From assembly GCA_009602725.1 (NCBI GenBank), contig WELB01000063.1, positions 164,524 through 228,523 on the forward strand: DNA of 64,000 nucleotides, read 5' to 3'. Under the pieces are notes generated by a model that saw only the letters and a program-made list of their open reading frames with translations, searched no databases and was not told where the DNA came from. Position 1 is the first letter of the stretch; every line of letters begins with the position of its first letter. The DNA comes from Spirogloea muscicola (lineage: Eukaryota > Streptophyta > Zygnematophyceae > Spirogloeales > Spirogloeaceae). Shown here in pieces: positions 50,390 to 60,843 of this stretch. A program made the translations under genes and the position numbers.

Positions 50390-52740
50390 TTTACATGTGA
50401 AGTATGGGCTGGCCACTCACAGCCATCGCCCTCTCCTGGAAGCCTCTTCTTTCTCGCATGAAGAGTACACTAGATCGGCTAGCCTTTTTTCATGTCATGC
50501 CATCCTTAAGAACGTGGCGCTTCCAAAGGGGACGAGGGCTGTGAACCGCCAGCCAAAAACAAACCTGAAAAGATCCAAACGGGCCGGAGGACGCCTCCCG
50601 AAAGCTTCCCCTGTGGGATACTTACTTAGTGACCTCTAATTAGGAGCCGCAATTCAGAATTATCCTCAGTTGGCGAGCCCTTCTCTCAATTCAGAAAGAC
50701 TAGCCGCCAGGAAGAAGAAAGACTCATCCAGGAGAGGCCCGATGGCTGTAATTGGCCAGCCCAGGAAAGAAGTGACAGTTCGGAAGGTCAGAAACTTTGT
50801 TGAAGCACAAAGCGACTCAAGTGGTCACTGGGTGACGGAAAGCAATCGCCTTGACGAAAAGCAGAGGCTGCAGCGAGAGCATGGCCAGCACGCAGATGCA
50901 AGGCGTGGGCCATGGATTGCTGGAGGATAGACAGACTGGGAGACACCTGCGCTAGCAAGCCAGCGGCATTGGAGTCGGCCTGCTCGCCCCGCCTGCGGGA
51001 CACAGCGCGTCGCGCAAGCCGGGCCAACAGGTTTAGCCACTGACATCCGAAAGCCCTGTGCACATCAACTAACAGTGGGACGATTCAAACCCTTCCAGGT
51101 GGTCCACGTACTTAGCCGCTTTGCCACCAGAGGCGTTTGCTGCTGCATGCCCAGCCTTCGAAGCAGAGAGCCCCGGATTGGAGCGGTCAACGACGTCTGT
51201 GGTGACCTCGTCGACCATTACTTGGTGGTCTGGTGGCCTGGTGGCCTGGTGGCCTGGTGGCCTGGTGGCCACCGCCCGAAGTGGTGGCCACCACGTCGAC
51301 ACTCCATGTATGGAGTCCATCTCCAGGATGGGCATGATGGACGTGACATCGATGGACACCGTGTACCCTGCCTGCAGAAAATTGCCGAAGATTGCAGGAG
51401 GTCATGAGCAGCCGTTCGCTCGCTGCCATGTGCACAACGGAGGACGTGCACCGCCGGTTCCGGAGGATCCGCCGCACTGGAGCACTCCAAGTAGACAGGG
51501 CGGGGGTAGGCCCAGGACGCGTTGAGACGGCCGTGCCAAGAATCTCGTCTGGCATCCGCAGGGCGTCATACAGCAGAAGAGCGGAGAGCCAGGCCGCCGC
51601 GCCAGGTGAGGATGCCGACCGCAGTCGGGCATGCCCGTGCACGTCTGTCTCTGGAAGTAGTCGCAAGGTCGCGAAGGCCACCTTGTCGAGCTCTGCCACA
51701 TAGCGGGCGTGTCCCTGCAAGTCGACGGTGTGAGCCAGGTGCGCAGAGAGAACCGCGCTCCCTGTCAGGGCAGGGTGCTCTTCAAGGAGCGCGTGATGGG
51801 CCGAGCGAAGCGCCACTTGGAACGGCAGCGAGCCGGTCTCCACTTCCGCAACTGCTAGCGTCAACACTGGCCGCCCATCGAGGAGGAAGCGCAGTGACAC
51901 CGACGCAGCGACCTGCGCCCAGCTGCGGAGGTCCGCCGGCCTGCAGCGCAAGCAAGCAATTGGCAGCCGAGGCTGCCATGGCCGAGGGGCAGGCTAAACT
52001 GGTGCACTGCAGCTGGAGAGGTAAGGAAGCCCTCGTGGCGGATAAGGGCTGCCACGCTCTCCAGGACGCCGGTGTCAAATGTCGCATGGGCCGCCATCAC
52101 CTCTGGGCACGGAGGGGTAGCCCGCGCGAGGTAGTGGGGACGCTGCAGGATGCTCTTGGTGAGCATGGCCAGTGCCAGCTGCATGTCCTGCAGCTCGGGG
52201 AGGCGCCGAAGGCCGGAGGTGCTCCCGGAGCTGGGCTTGAAGCTGCTCCTCCACGAAAGATGGCATGCCGAGGGGGAATCCCAAGATGGTGAGGACGCTG
52301 GACGAGTCTGGCACTCCTCGGGCAGTGGCAAGGGGACAGGGAGGCCCCGAGGAGACCTCGACAACCTCCTCCGCCCTGATGGACACGCCGAGGGCGGCCA
52401 GCTAGTATTGGAGGGTGGCGGTGGCTACTAACACGTCCTCCGGGCTGCCGACCAGTGTGGTATCGTCTGAAAAGGTTGGCATGAGGACGCCAGGTTGCGA
52501 CGCAGCAGTTGCCTTTAAAGCGCAGTTGTGAGCCAGCGCAACGGAAAAGCCCGCCATAGGATCCCCTTGGCGAGTGCCCGTCTGGTACTGCAGTGTCTCC
52601 ACCTTGCCGCCCCTGTCCGCATAGGAGGTTGAGGTCAAGGGCTGGGCTGGGCTGGCCATAGCCGAGCCAAAAGACAAGCAGGAGGGGTGCAAGGCGTCGC
52701 GGGGCTCCTCGGCAATGGCGCTGCGCTCCAAAGCTGTCGT
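50390..52740 (-). mobile_element. LINE-like copy with reverse-transcriptase remnant
   Basis: The longest copy. Minus strand from about 52740: an RT segment with RQGDPMAGFSVALAHN and the active-site box FSDD in place of YADD, then SPGAAAWLSAL (51.6 kb), the Gln/Pro-rich repeat at 51.23 kb, FGCQWLNLLARLARRAV and LHLRAGHALAAAS near 50.9 kb. Tails with hairpins are at about 50745 and 50405. It has multiple frame breaks and lacks the N-terminal half. The RT block shows the whole family is reverse-transcribing; absence of LTRs and the tail structure favour a LINE. Confidence 0.8.
51224..51272. repeat. 8-bp minisatellite
   Basis: About six copies of TGGTGGCC (the first is TGGTGGTC), with related GTGGTGGCCAC sequence just downstream. 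It sits inside the LINE copy and would encode a Gly-His-Gln-Ala-Thr-Arg-Pro-Pro repeat on the minus strand. Confidence 0.85.
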
Positions 52741-53660
52741 CCACGGGGTTCGAGCGACCTTGGACCTGCACCCAGACTGGATGGTCTTGGTGGTTGATGT
52801 GCGAAACCCTTTCAGCAGTGTGCAGCAGCGCAGCGCCACTGCAGAGGAGCTGCGCGACGCCTTCCCTCCCTCCTGCCCTTCTTTCGCCTGGGCTATGGCC
52901 AGCCCAGCGACCTCCTGTGGCGGACAGGGAACGGCAAGGTGGAGACACTGCAGTCCCAGACGGGCACTCGCGTAAGGGATTCCATGGCGGGCTTTTCCTT
53001 TGCGCTGGCTCACAACCGCGCTCTAAAGGCCACTGCCCCGGCGCACCCCGGCGTCCTCATGCCAACGTACGCAGACGACACCACGCTGGTCGGCAGCCCG
53101 GGGGACGTGTTGGCAGCCACCGACACAGCAACAGCCGGCCGCCTTCGGCTTGTCCATCAGGGCGGAGAAGTGTGTCGCCTGGTCTCCTCGGGGCCTCCCA
53201 GGCGTGCCAGGCTCCTCCGGGCAGCGGCCGCACCGTCTTGGGGGCCCCCCTCGGCACGCAGCTGCATGGCTCCGGGAGCACCTCCGGCCTGCGGCCCGCC
53301 TCTGGCTGCGGCTTCCACAGGCGCTCTTGCACCAACAGCAGTGGCAGCCTCTGTTGGGAATAGGCGCGTTCCGGCCCTTCAGACACCGTCTCCCGGAGCA
53401 CCAGTCCAGGCCTCTCGGCACCCAGACCTCCCGCCGACGCCGCCGCCGCCGCCGCCGCCGCAGCCGCCGCCGCCGCCGCGGGCTCCGGCTGGCCNGGCAA
53501 AGCGGGCAGGCTGACCTGAACGCCGCTGGCTCGCTAGAGTAGGTGTTTTGCATGCGCCTGTCCATAACAGTCGAAGTGTCCACGGCCCTCGCCTTGCATC
53601 TGCGTGCAGGCGTGCTCCAGTTGCATCCTCTGGCATTCGATGAGAGGTTTGCTTTTTTGC
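52715..53660 (+). mobile_element. LINE-like copy, internally deleted, head to head with the previous one
   Basis: Plus strand from about 52715: RT motif A region (WMVLVVDVRNPFSSVQQ), then ALAHNRALKATAPAHPG and YADDTTLVGSPGDV with the intact YADD box. The 5' parts of this and the minus copy form an inverted repeat (about 52440-52735 against 52818-53130). After about 53140 the similarity breaks up into Pro/Ala-rich, (CCG)-rich DNA with an N at 53495. The C-terminal MRLSITVEV...LALHLRAG reappears at 53550-53640. Confidence 0.75.
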
Positions 53661-53678
53661 GTGCGGCGGGCTGCCGCC

Positions 53679-55585
53679 ATGGCGGCGGCGGACGCGGCGC
53701 CGGCGGAGGCGGCGGCGGCGGCGACGGCGGCGGAGCTGCTCGAGCTCTTCGACAAGGCTCACAGCACGGCGGAGCTGGCCGCGGCGGCGCCGGCGCCCGC
53801 CGAGGAGGCCCGCTGCGTCGACGTCCTGCGCGCCCTCGGCCGCCTCCCCATCACCACCGAGCTCCTCATGAGCACGCAGGCAAGACAGAGCCTCATTCTC
53901 GTTAAGGGGTTTAGCGTTTAGGATTAAGATTTAGGGTTTATGGTTGTGGCGGCCTTTCTGACGTTGGCCCTCCATTGCAGGTCGGGAAGCGCCTGCGGAA
54001 GCTGGCCAAGCACCGCAGCGAGGCGATCGCGGCCGCCGCCGGCGGCGTGCTGGCCAAGTGGAAGGACGCCGTGGCCGCCGAGGCCGCCGCCAAGGTGCCA
54101 GCCGCTGGCGGCGACGCCCAGCTCCCGGCCGAGGACCCCCTGGCGTCGCCGGTGGCCAACGGCCGCGAGCCTGCCAAGGAGCGGCCATGGGCCACCAAGC
54201 CTGCCACTACCATGGCCAGCAGCAGGCCAGCTGCCGCTGCTCCGGCGGCGGGCGGTCTTGGGAAGAGGCCGACTGGCCCACCACTGCGGCCCCCGCCTGT
54301 TAAGGACGCGAAGCCTGCAGCAGTGGCGCCAAAGGTGGTGCCAAGTGGCGCTCCGAACGCCGCGGCGCCGAGGGCTGTGCCCAAGACGGGGAATGCCACG
54401 CGGGACAAGACACGCGAGCTCTTTGCGGAGGCCCTGCAGATGACGCTCAAGGAGGCGTCTGGCGAGACCCTGACGAGGGTATGCAGCCTCTGTCACCCCT
54501 TAATGAAGCATTACAAGCACCACATGACCTCAACTGGCTCTGAAATTGCCTTCTTCCATTGATCAGTGGCCCTGTCCCTCACCGGTAACTTCCCATATTC
54601 AGAGCCGCTCCTAGAGATGTTAGCGGTGCAGTCGCGGTGCATGGCTTTTCATTCGTGTCTTGTTGAGTCCTCTCCCCTGCTCGGTCTTGCAGGCCAGTGT
54701 TTGCAGCCCGCTTGGCGTCGCTGCTGCGGTAGAAGCAGAGATGTTCCGCCTCTTTGGGGGCAGCAAGGACCTCAAGGAGTACAAGGCCAAGTACCGGAGC
54801 ATCTCGTACAACCTCAAGGTGCATGCTCCCTCTCTGTAGTGCCACTTTCCTGTGGGCACGCCCTTGGCATGGCGCTGGGCTTTTGCGGCGCCCTTGCTCA
54901 CTTTGCCTTGTAAATTGCCATTTATGGTGGATGCCCTCCCTTCATCAACATCCCTCTCTAAACATCAGAGTCTCAAGTCAAGACTTTCAAGTCACAGTGC
55001 TGCTTCTGATACGCAAGTGGCTTACCCCTGCTTGGCGCTGTCCACAGGACCCGAAGAACCCCGACCTGCGGCGCAAGGTACTCATGGGGGAGGTCTCGCC
55101 GAGCGGCCTGATGGGGCTGACGTCGGAGGAGATGGCGAGCGACGAGCGGCAGCGCGAGAATCGGGCCATCAAGGAGAAGGCATTGTTCGAGTGTGAGCGT
55201 GGCCTCAAGCAGGTGCGCATAGCTGTCACATCCAGTTACTAACGAGCTTCAGCAGCCAAGTGCTCTTTTTTTTGCTGCAACTAATGCTTGTCTTGGTATA
55301 CTGTTCGGGCTGGAGTTTGTGGCTGGTGAGGCTGAGCCATGAGGCTGGTAATGGAGCCCTGATCAAGCACTATCATAGTGGATGGCTTGTAAACGTTGGA
55401 GACTAAGGTGATCGTAGTCTCTGCTACTCGACTTGGACCAGGTGGCCAGCACGGACCAGTTCAAATGCGGCAAGTGCGGCAAGCGGGAGGCGACCTTCTA
55501 CCAGCTACAAACCAGGAGTGCGGACGAGCCCATGACCACGTTCGTCACCTGCATCGCCTGCAACAATCACTGGAAGTTCTGCTGA
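53679..55585 (+). CDS. TFIIS: Transcription elongation factor TFIIS
   Basis: Rescues stalled, backtracked RNA polymerase II by stimulating transcript cleavage; nuclear. Exons 53679-53879, 53981-54478, 54693-54818, 55048-55212, 55442-55585; 377 residues. N-terminal LW/TFIIS-N domain ([35 protein letters not shown]), an Ala/Pro-rich linker, the central Pol II-binding domain ([37 protein letters not shown]), and a C-terminal zinc ribbon with [13 protein letters not shown], the acidic-hairpin motif [13 protein letters not shown] and CNNHWKFC. All four zinc cysteines and the Asp-Glu pair are present. Intron 1 begins CAG|GCAAGA, a GC-AG intron fixed by the STQ-VGK junction. The ATG lies about 40 bp after a LINE remnant. 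Confidence 0.96.
53906..53944 (+). repeat. Short degenerate telomere-like (TTTAGGG) run inside TFIIS intron 1
   Basis: Reads GGGTTTAGCGTTTAGG, then ATTTAGGGTTTATGG; about four imperfect units of the plant-type telomere repeat. In plants such telo-boxes are common near the 5' end of translation and growth genes. Confidence 0.6.
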
Positions 55586-55589
55586 GGTG

Positions 55590-56510
55590 CTGTAGTACCG
55601 TAATGCTAAATAAACCCCGCCTCCTTGCATTTACCATGCATAATGAGGGTTGGGATAAGTCCCAGTCATGCCCAGGCCTGCAAGATGCAGGGAATGGTAG
55701 CTGCTCGTTGCCGCCAATGTTCAGCATGTGTCCACGGTCTGAAGATGCGGGTGCACTTCTCGCATGTGCCCTGCTCACCATGGTCAACCAGGCAAGTGGG
55801 AATGGCCGTATGGCTCCCTAGACTCGCATAGTAGGGTCAGGGCTGGGCCTCGGCCAGTAGTCATAGTCTTGAAAGACGGCTGAGAAGGTGCCATCTGAAA
55901 GCAAGCCTAACATGTAGAGGGTGCAAGCTTTGTAGGATACATTGAGATGCAGTGCACGTCTCCCAAGCCCCTGTAACAGGTCTGGGGGCACTGTGACCAC
56001 CGCTAGCGGACAGCAAGACACTTGACAACCCTTTTGATTCCATGATAATTGCAATTGGTGGAATGTGTAGCTACACTTTGTCTCAAGCTCTGTGCTTGGC
56101 TGAGACCACTACAAAGCATCCTAAGGGAGCTTTAGCAAGCTTGTGTGCAAGCTCTTACTCAATAAATCTAAGGGCTAATGGTGAGAGTCTTCAGACTCCA
56201 ATTGGTGTGATTGTATGTCCGTCCAGTGATTGCCTGCGACTACCTTTCTAACACATTAGCAATTTAGACAGCCAGCACCGCCACACTCCTCGTGCTGGGG
56301 AGGAAGTGCCACTTGTGCTACTTCAAGTGCTGCTACCACTGTAGTTGCGCAACTCTGACCAGTCAGCTCTCGGAGTAGGAGGCAAAGGAATCCGCATGAG
56401 CCAGGCACCAACTTGGCTTAAGAGGTGCTGTTGAGGCTAGTGGCGGTCGGGCCATGTAAAGTAGCTCTGACGGGAAGCAGGCCCCAGTCTTCAGGTATCG
56501 AAGAAAGTTG
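55590..56510. other. Convergent intergenic region between TFIIS and BADC
   Basis: No gene seen. Short frames only and no LINE tail. It should hold both 3' ends. TFIIS has AATAAA-like CTAAATAAACC about 20 nt after its stop, but no TGTAA was singled out. Confidence 0.4.
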
Positions 56511-56514
56511 CACG

Positions 56515-58588
56515 CTACGTGAGGCCCTTGATGCCTGGGAAGGATGGTCGGATCGCCAGGAGGGGCTCGCCAAAGCCAATGGCGTCTGCAGGTGCGTCGT
56601 ATGATAAGTTAGCCACGAAAGTCGGCCTGAGGTGTTGCCCCTGAGACCACCTTGTCACAGCGACTCCAAACAGAGTGCATTCAGATGCGTGGGCGTCTCA
56701 CTCACCTCCGTCCTCAAACATGAATTTGACCACTTCGCCAGCGTGCTCGGACTGGACAAGGAGCCAAGACAGTCCACATAATACTCAGCAAGATCGGCAG
56801 GACGTTGAGATAGAGCCAAGGAGTGCTTGCTAGGACAAGCATGCTAAAAGGAGTGAATCATAAGTGACATGAAGAATACACTTGCTCCGGAGCAAGTAGT
56901 AAGCAATGGCATTGTTTCAGTCACTTCATTGCTTGCTACCTAAGCGAGATATAACATGCTTAGGTTCATAGCAGGTGGGAAGGAAGGGCCATGCACTCTG
57001 GCGTCTGATTGTACCTCGATTGCAAGGCTCGTGCCCAGCTGCTCAATGTAGCAGACAACGGCGCCAACCTTCACGACCTGGCCCTGCAGACAGCGTGCGG
57101 ATGCGTGTTGGTGACACCGTCAACTTGATAAGAAGCGCCCTCGCAAGTGCAAGAGCCCACCAGGCCAAGGAGAACGCGTCTATGCATCTGCAGAGCCTCC
57201 CATCTCCAGCTGCTGACAGGACAAGATTGCATATGACTGACAAACCAGCCGTCTGCAATCGCCTGTACAGTGTGCCTGGCTGGACAAACGGACCTCATTG
57301 GCCATGGAGCGCCCGCGCTTGCCCTTGTAGAATCGGCCTCGCCGGAAGACGCCAACCTGCAGAGTGACTCCAATTTCTAGAGCATCTGAAGAACGATACC
57401 TCGATCCACATATGCTTGAGCATTGTGGAGCACGGGTCAAGTGCAAGGGGGCAATGGCAGAGCGCTTGGCGCTGCAAGTCCTCAGCGGTGCTCGCGCTCC
57501 GCTCCCCGAGCTGAGTGGCTGGCGTCAGTGCTCTCAAACTTGCAGCTGCCGCGGACACCCATCAGCAGCAGGCCAAATGCAAAGGCGCCCAATGAAGGCA
57601 ATCGGCTGCTGAACATCTCCACAATGGGCGCCGCTCACCTTGGGCGACGAGACGTACAGGAGGCCCTCGTCGGCCGCATCCTCATCGTCGTCGTCGTACT
57701 GGTCCGGCTTCCCACCGACAGCCGCAGCAGCGGCTGCAGAGGGCGGCGGGCGTGCAGGGATGGCCTCGCTCATGGGCACCCCGAGCACGGGCAGCGCGGT
57801 CATGGCGGCACTGGCAGCCGCCGCCCGGCCGTGCTTCCCCACGTCCCGCGTCACGTGCAGCTTGAAGCCACCAACCTACGGCAGTGGCAGCGGCGGCAGC
57901 GGCCGTGAGACTGCACCCTGAACCAATGTGCCTCCTGGGAGTGCAGCCATTTTGGGTACCCACAAGACGATCCAAAGACCGTCGCAATTGCCATCAGGCA
58001 ATTGGTGACGGCGGCCGCCACCCAGCTGAAAACATCAACTGGCGCTGCTTCTCCAGTGGGGGGAACAGACCTTGAGCTCCAGCTCCGCCACGCTGGTCTC
58101 GTCGCACAGCTCCATGAGTAGCGACTGGATCTGCGGCAGCGGCAGCGGCGGGACGGGAGCGTCAGACGGCCAGACGACGGCCCCAGCGCCGCAGCCGCGA
58201 CATGTCCACTGGGTGCTCAGCAGCAGGCCCGGAGAGAGGAGCCCGAACGAGCTGGGGAACGAGCTCTGCGGCATCCGAACTCGGGTCGCTCGACGGCGAG
58301 CCAGCCTCGCCGCCGCCGCCGCCGCAAGCGCACCTCGAAGGCGTTGGGGATGAGCGGGCTGTCCTCGAACTCCGCCTCCGCCGGGGCAGCCGCCAGGCCC
58401 GCCGCCGCCTCGCTGCCGGGCGCCTCATTGTGCTTGGCCGCGACGCCCTGCCGCCGGACCGTTCCCCTCGGCGGGCGGCGGGCCGCCGCGGTGGCGGCGG
58501 CCATGGCTCTGGCGAGTTCCGGAGCTTGCTGGGGAGGGCCCCGGAGGGAACGGAGCCGGGCCCGTTCCCACAGGAGCTTATGTGACAA
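56515..58588 (-). CDS. BADC: BADC-type biotin/lipoyl-attachment-domain protein (plastid ACCase regulator)
   Basis: BADC proteins resemble the biotin carboxyl carrier of plastid acetyl-CoA carboxylase but cannot be biotinylated. They compete for complex assembly and restrain fatty-acid synthesis. Seven phase-0/1 exons are visible. The first has MAAATAAARRPPRG (ATG 58504; another in-frame ATG at 58588), an Ala/Arg-rich plastid transit. Then IQSLLMELCDETSVAELELK, VGGFKLHVTRDVG, an Ala/Pro linker, GLLYVSSPK|VGVFRRGRFYKGKRG, GQVVKVGAVVCYIEQLGTSL, SEHAGEVVKFMFEDGD and FGEPLLAIRPSFPGIKGLT. At the biotinyl position the usual AMKM is QLGT, so there is no acceptor lysine, as in plant BADCs. Confidence 0.88.
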
Positions 58589-58589
58589 C

Positions 58590-59235
58590 GTGGCAGCCCG
58601 ACCGGCCCAGAGCCCGCCACGCTGGACGGTGACGGGGCCCGCAGCCCCAGTCCACGTGGCTTGCCGTGCCGAAGTGGCAGCTCGGCCGGCCCAGAGCCCG
58701 CCAAGCGGCAGTTTGACACTGCGTCAGCTGACAGCGCGGGGGGGGATTGGGATGAACGGCGCCATCGTGCGGCCGCCGCAGCAACTGTCCCCCGGCTGCC
58801 GGACGCCGTCTCGGCCGTCGATGACTGGATGGGATTGGCACCGTGGATTGGCTGTGGTCCCGGCTGGCGGGGTTTAATCGGACGGCTGCGAGGCGGGGGG
58901 GAGAGGGGGCCCGGGGGGCCTGCCAAAAATTGCGGCGCGGGGAAGGCCAGAGTAGGGCCCGGAGCCCCCGCCCGCGGTGTGGTTGTGTTCACTGGCGGGG
59001 TGTCAGCACGGCGAGCCGTCCCATGGCGGTCATTAGCTCGTCGACCTTCATCCCTCCGATAAGACGGGTTAAACATTATCACTGCCACGGAGCTCGCTTA
59101 TGATGGACGAGTGCCCCACAGCTGCCCACTGCCCGCGAAGATGGGATTAAACTCAGCGGGCCGGTGGCCGCACCACACCTTTTGCTTGACGTCCGGCCTG
59201 CTCTCACCGCCAAAGCTTGGCTGTTACGCTCGTGC
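58590..59235. other. GC-rich upstream region of BADC with an 84-bp-spaced duplication
   Basis: A 30-bp segment at 58590 recurs at 58674 with two differences. The rest is open by composition only. No gene supported. Confidence 0.4.
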
Positions 59236-59239
59236 CTGA

Positions 59240-59640
59240 GCCGTGCTCCAGTGGCAACAATTTACACTGTGCCATGCTTGGCTTGGCAAAATGAGCTGCC
59301 TGGCTCAATGCCGCCGGGCGCTGGCCCAGGCATTCTGCATGCGGCTCTCCATCTCCTTTCAACGTTTGCAGGCTCATGCAGTGCACTTGCGGGCAGGCCG
59401 CGCTTTGGCTGCTACTTCTGGATCGTCAGGGTAACTTTTCGGAAGCTTGCTACTGCTAATTTGGCTTACTGAGGTCCTGTTCGCTGTCATCTCTTGCATA
59501 GCTGTGTGCTTTTAGCAATCCGGTCCTCTTGAACCTTGTTCATTCTTCTCACTAGGCTGGCCAATCACAGCCATCCTGCTCCACTGGAGAGAGTCTCTCT
59601 CTTCTGCTTCTTCTGGCTTTCCATAGCCTCGCCCCCTTCA
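59240..59640 (+). mobile_element. 5'-truncated LINE copy
   Basis: Coding remnant FCMRLSISFQRLQAHAVHLRAG, RALAATSGSS, terminus degraded, stop near 59471. The tail has GGCTGGCCAATCACAGCC at about 59555 and the CCACTGGAGAGAG block. Confidence 0.7.
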
Positions 59641-59970
59641 GAAGAGCTTACTACTGAGTCCTTGGCTGCCCGCCCCGCCACCCTCTTTGCAAGCCGTGCT
59701 CTAGCTGCAACCTCCGGCTCCTCTCAAGGGTACTGCTTTTCGGCGGCTGGTCTTTCTAGTCTTTCTTTACAGGAGCAGTTTTATAACTTGCGGCTGCTAA
59801 CTGGTGCTTACTCAAAAAAGAGAACTAATGGGATTACTAAAGCGATTATCCTACATAGTATTTGCTTATATATTTGCTTCAGCGCTTTTCGGCGCTTTGG
59901 GACCTGGTCAACGCTTCCTGGTCGGGCTGGCTTTTTCCAGCCCCTATCCTCAATGGGCCCTCGCCCCCTT
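59641..59970 (+). mobile_element. 5'-truncated LINE copy
   Basis: Remnant ARPATLFASRALAATSGSS, then NLRLLTGAYS at about 59785-59815. The tail carries GGGCTGG 59935-59941 / CCAGCCC and the CTCAATGGGC block. Confidence 0.65.
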
Positions 59971-60099
59971 GCGAAGATCTTACTTCCTCGTTGCCAAGCA
60001 GCGATCTGGTTGCACAACCTGCGGGCCACGTGGCGAGTCGGCACGTCCTCAGATTTCCGGTGTGCACTCGCCCCCCCCTTGGCTGGAGGTGGGGGCCCA

Positions 60100-60410
60100 G
60101 CCAGCGCCCCAGGAGAGCCCCCACCAGAGGGGCTTTTCTGGGCTGGCTTTTTCCAGCCCCTATCCTCAATGGGCGAGCCCTTCTCCCAGCAGAGGAGCCT
60201 AGCTTCACTGACCTGAGGTTGCTTCGCAGGGGTTACTGAGTAATGCGAAGCTGCTTTGTTTCATTGTCAAATATAGATAGACTTTCGGTTTTTTCTTTCT
60301 TGTTGTGCTTGTTTTTCTTAGCGCTTCCCCTGGGCCCTTTCGCGTACTTCGTTCCTCCTTTTTCGGGCTGGCTTTTCCAGCCCCTATCCTCAATGGGCGA
60401 GACCTTTCTT
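60100..60410 (+). mobile_element. LINE 3' end with two tails
   Basis: A tail hairpin at about 60142-60161 precedes coding end FTDLRLLRRGY (stop about 60240). A second tail follows with GGGCTGGCTTTTCCAGCCCC at about 60366. The second tail is almost the same as that at 12.8 kb. Confidence 0.65.
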
Positions 60411-60414
60411 CCCC

Positions 60415-60842
60415 ACCCGGGTCACGGCCACGTTCTCGGAGGTGGACGTGATCGGGTCCGTGGCCCAATGCCGGCCGGCCGGGCCAGCCGGCGGCTGTGC
60501 AACGGCAGCATGCCCCCCCGGCCTGCAGCCCGCGCGCCGCCATGCCATGGCCACCCCGCCGATGGCGGTTGCTTGCCGCCGCCCAGCTCCTAGCCTCAAG
60601 CAGTGTGCCTCATAAGGCGGCCCCCCAGCCAGGCCCGGCCTTCAGTCCACGCCGCTGCCGCAGCTCACCCGCCTACCAGCACTAGCTGCGGCCGCCGCCG
60701 CCGGTGCCTCTGCTTCCTCTTCTTCCCACGGCGTGCTGCATTCGGGGCCCTGCGAGCCTCCGCTTGCGAGCTGTCGCCTGCAGCCGCTCTCTCTGCACAC
60801 GGCGAACGGCTGCTGAACCGGCTCGTGGTCGACCACGAAGTC
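60415..60842. other. GC-rich upstream region of the EXORDIUM-like gene
   Basis: Open by composition in several frames, with no recognisable protein. Likely promoter and leader. Confidence 0.35.
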
Positions 60843-60843
60843 C

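Noticed and set aside
51230-51270. CRISPR-like repeat array
   Set aside because: 8-bp direct repeats without spacers, inside a retroelement in a eukaryotic genome.
59110-59165. Sequence TTAAACTCAGCGGG as an rRNA (28S 5' end) fragment
   Set aside because: Only about 14 bases resemble the conserved junction; flanks do not match rRNA.
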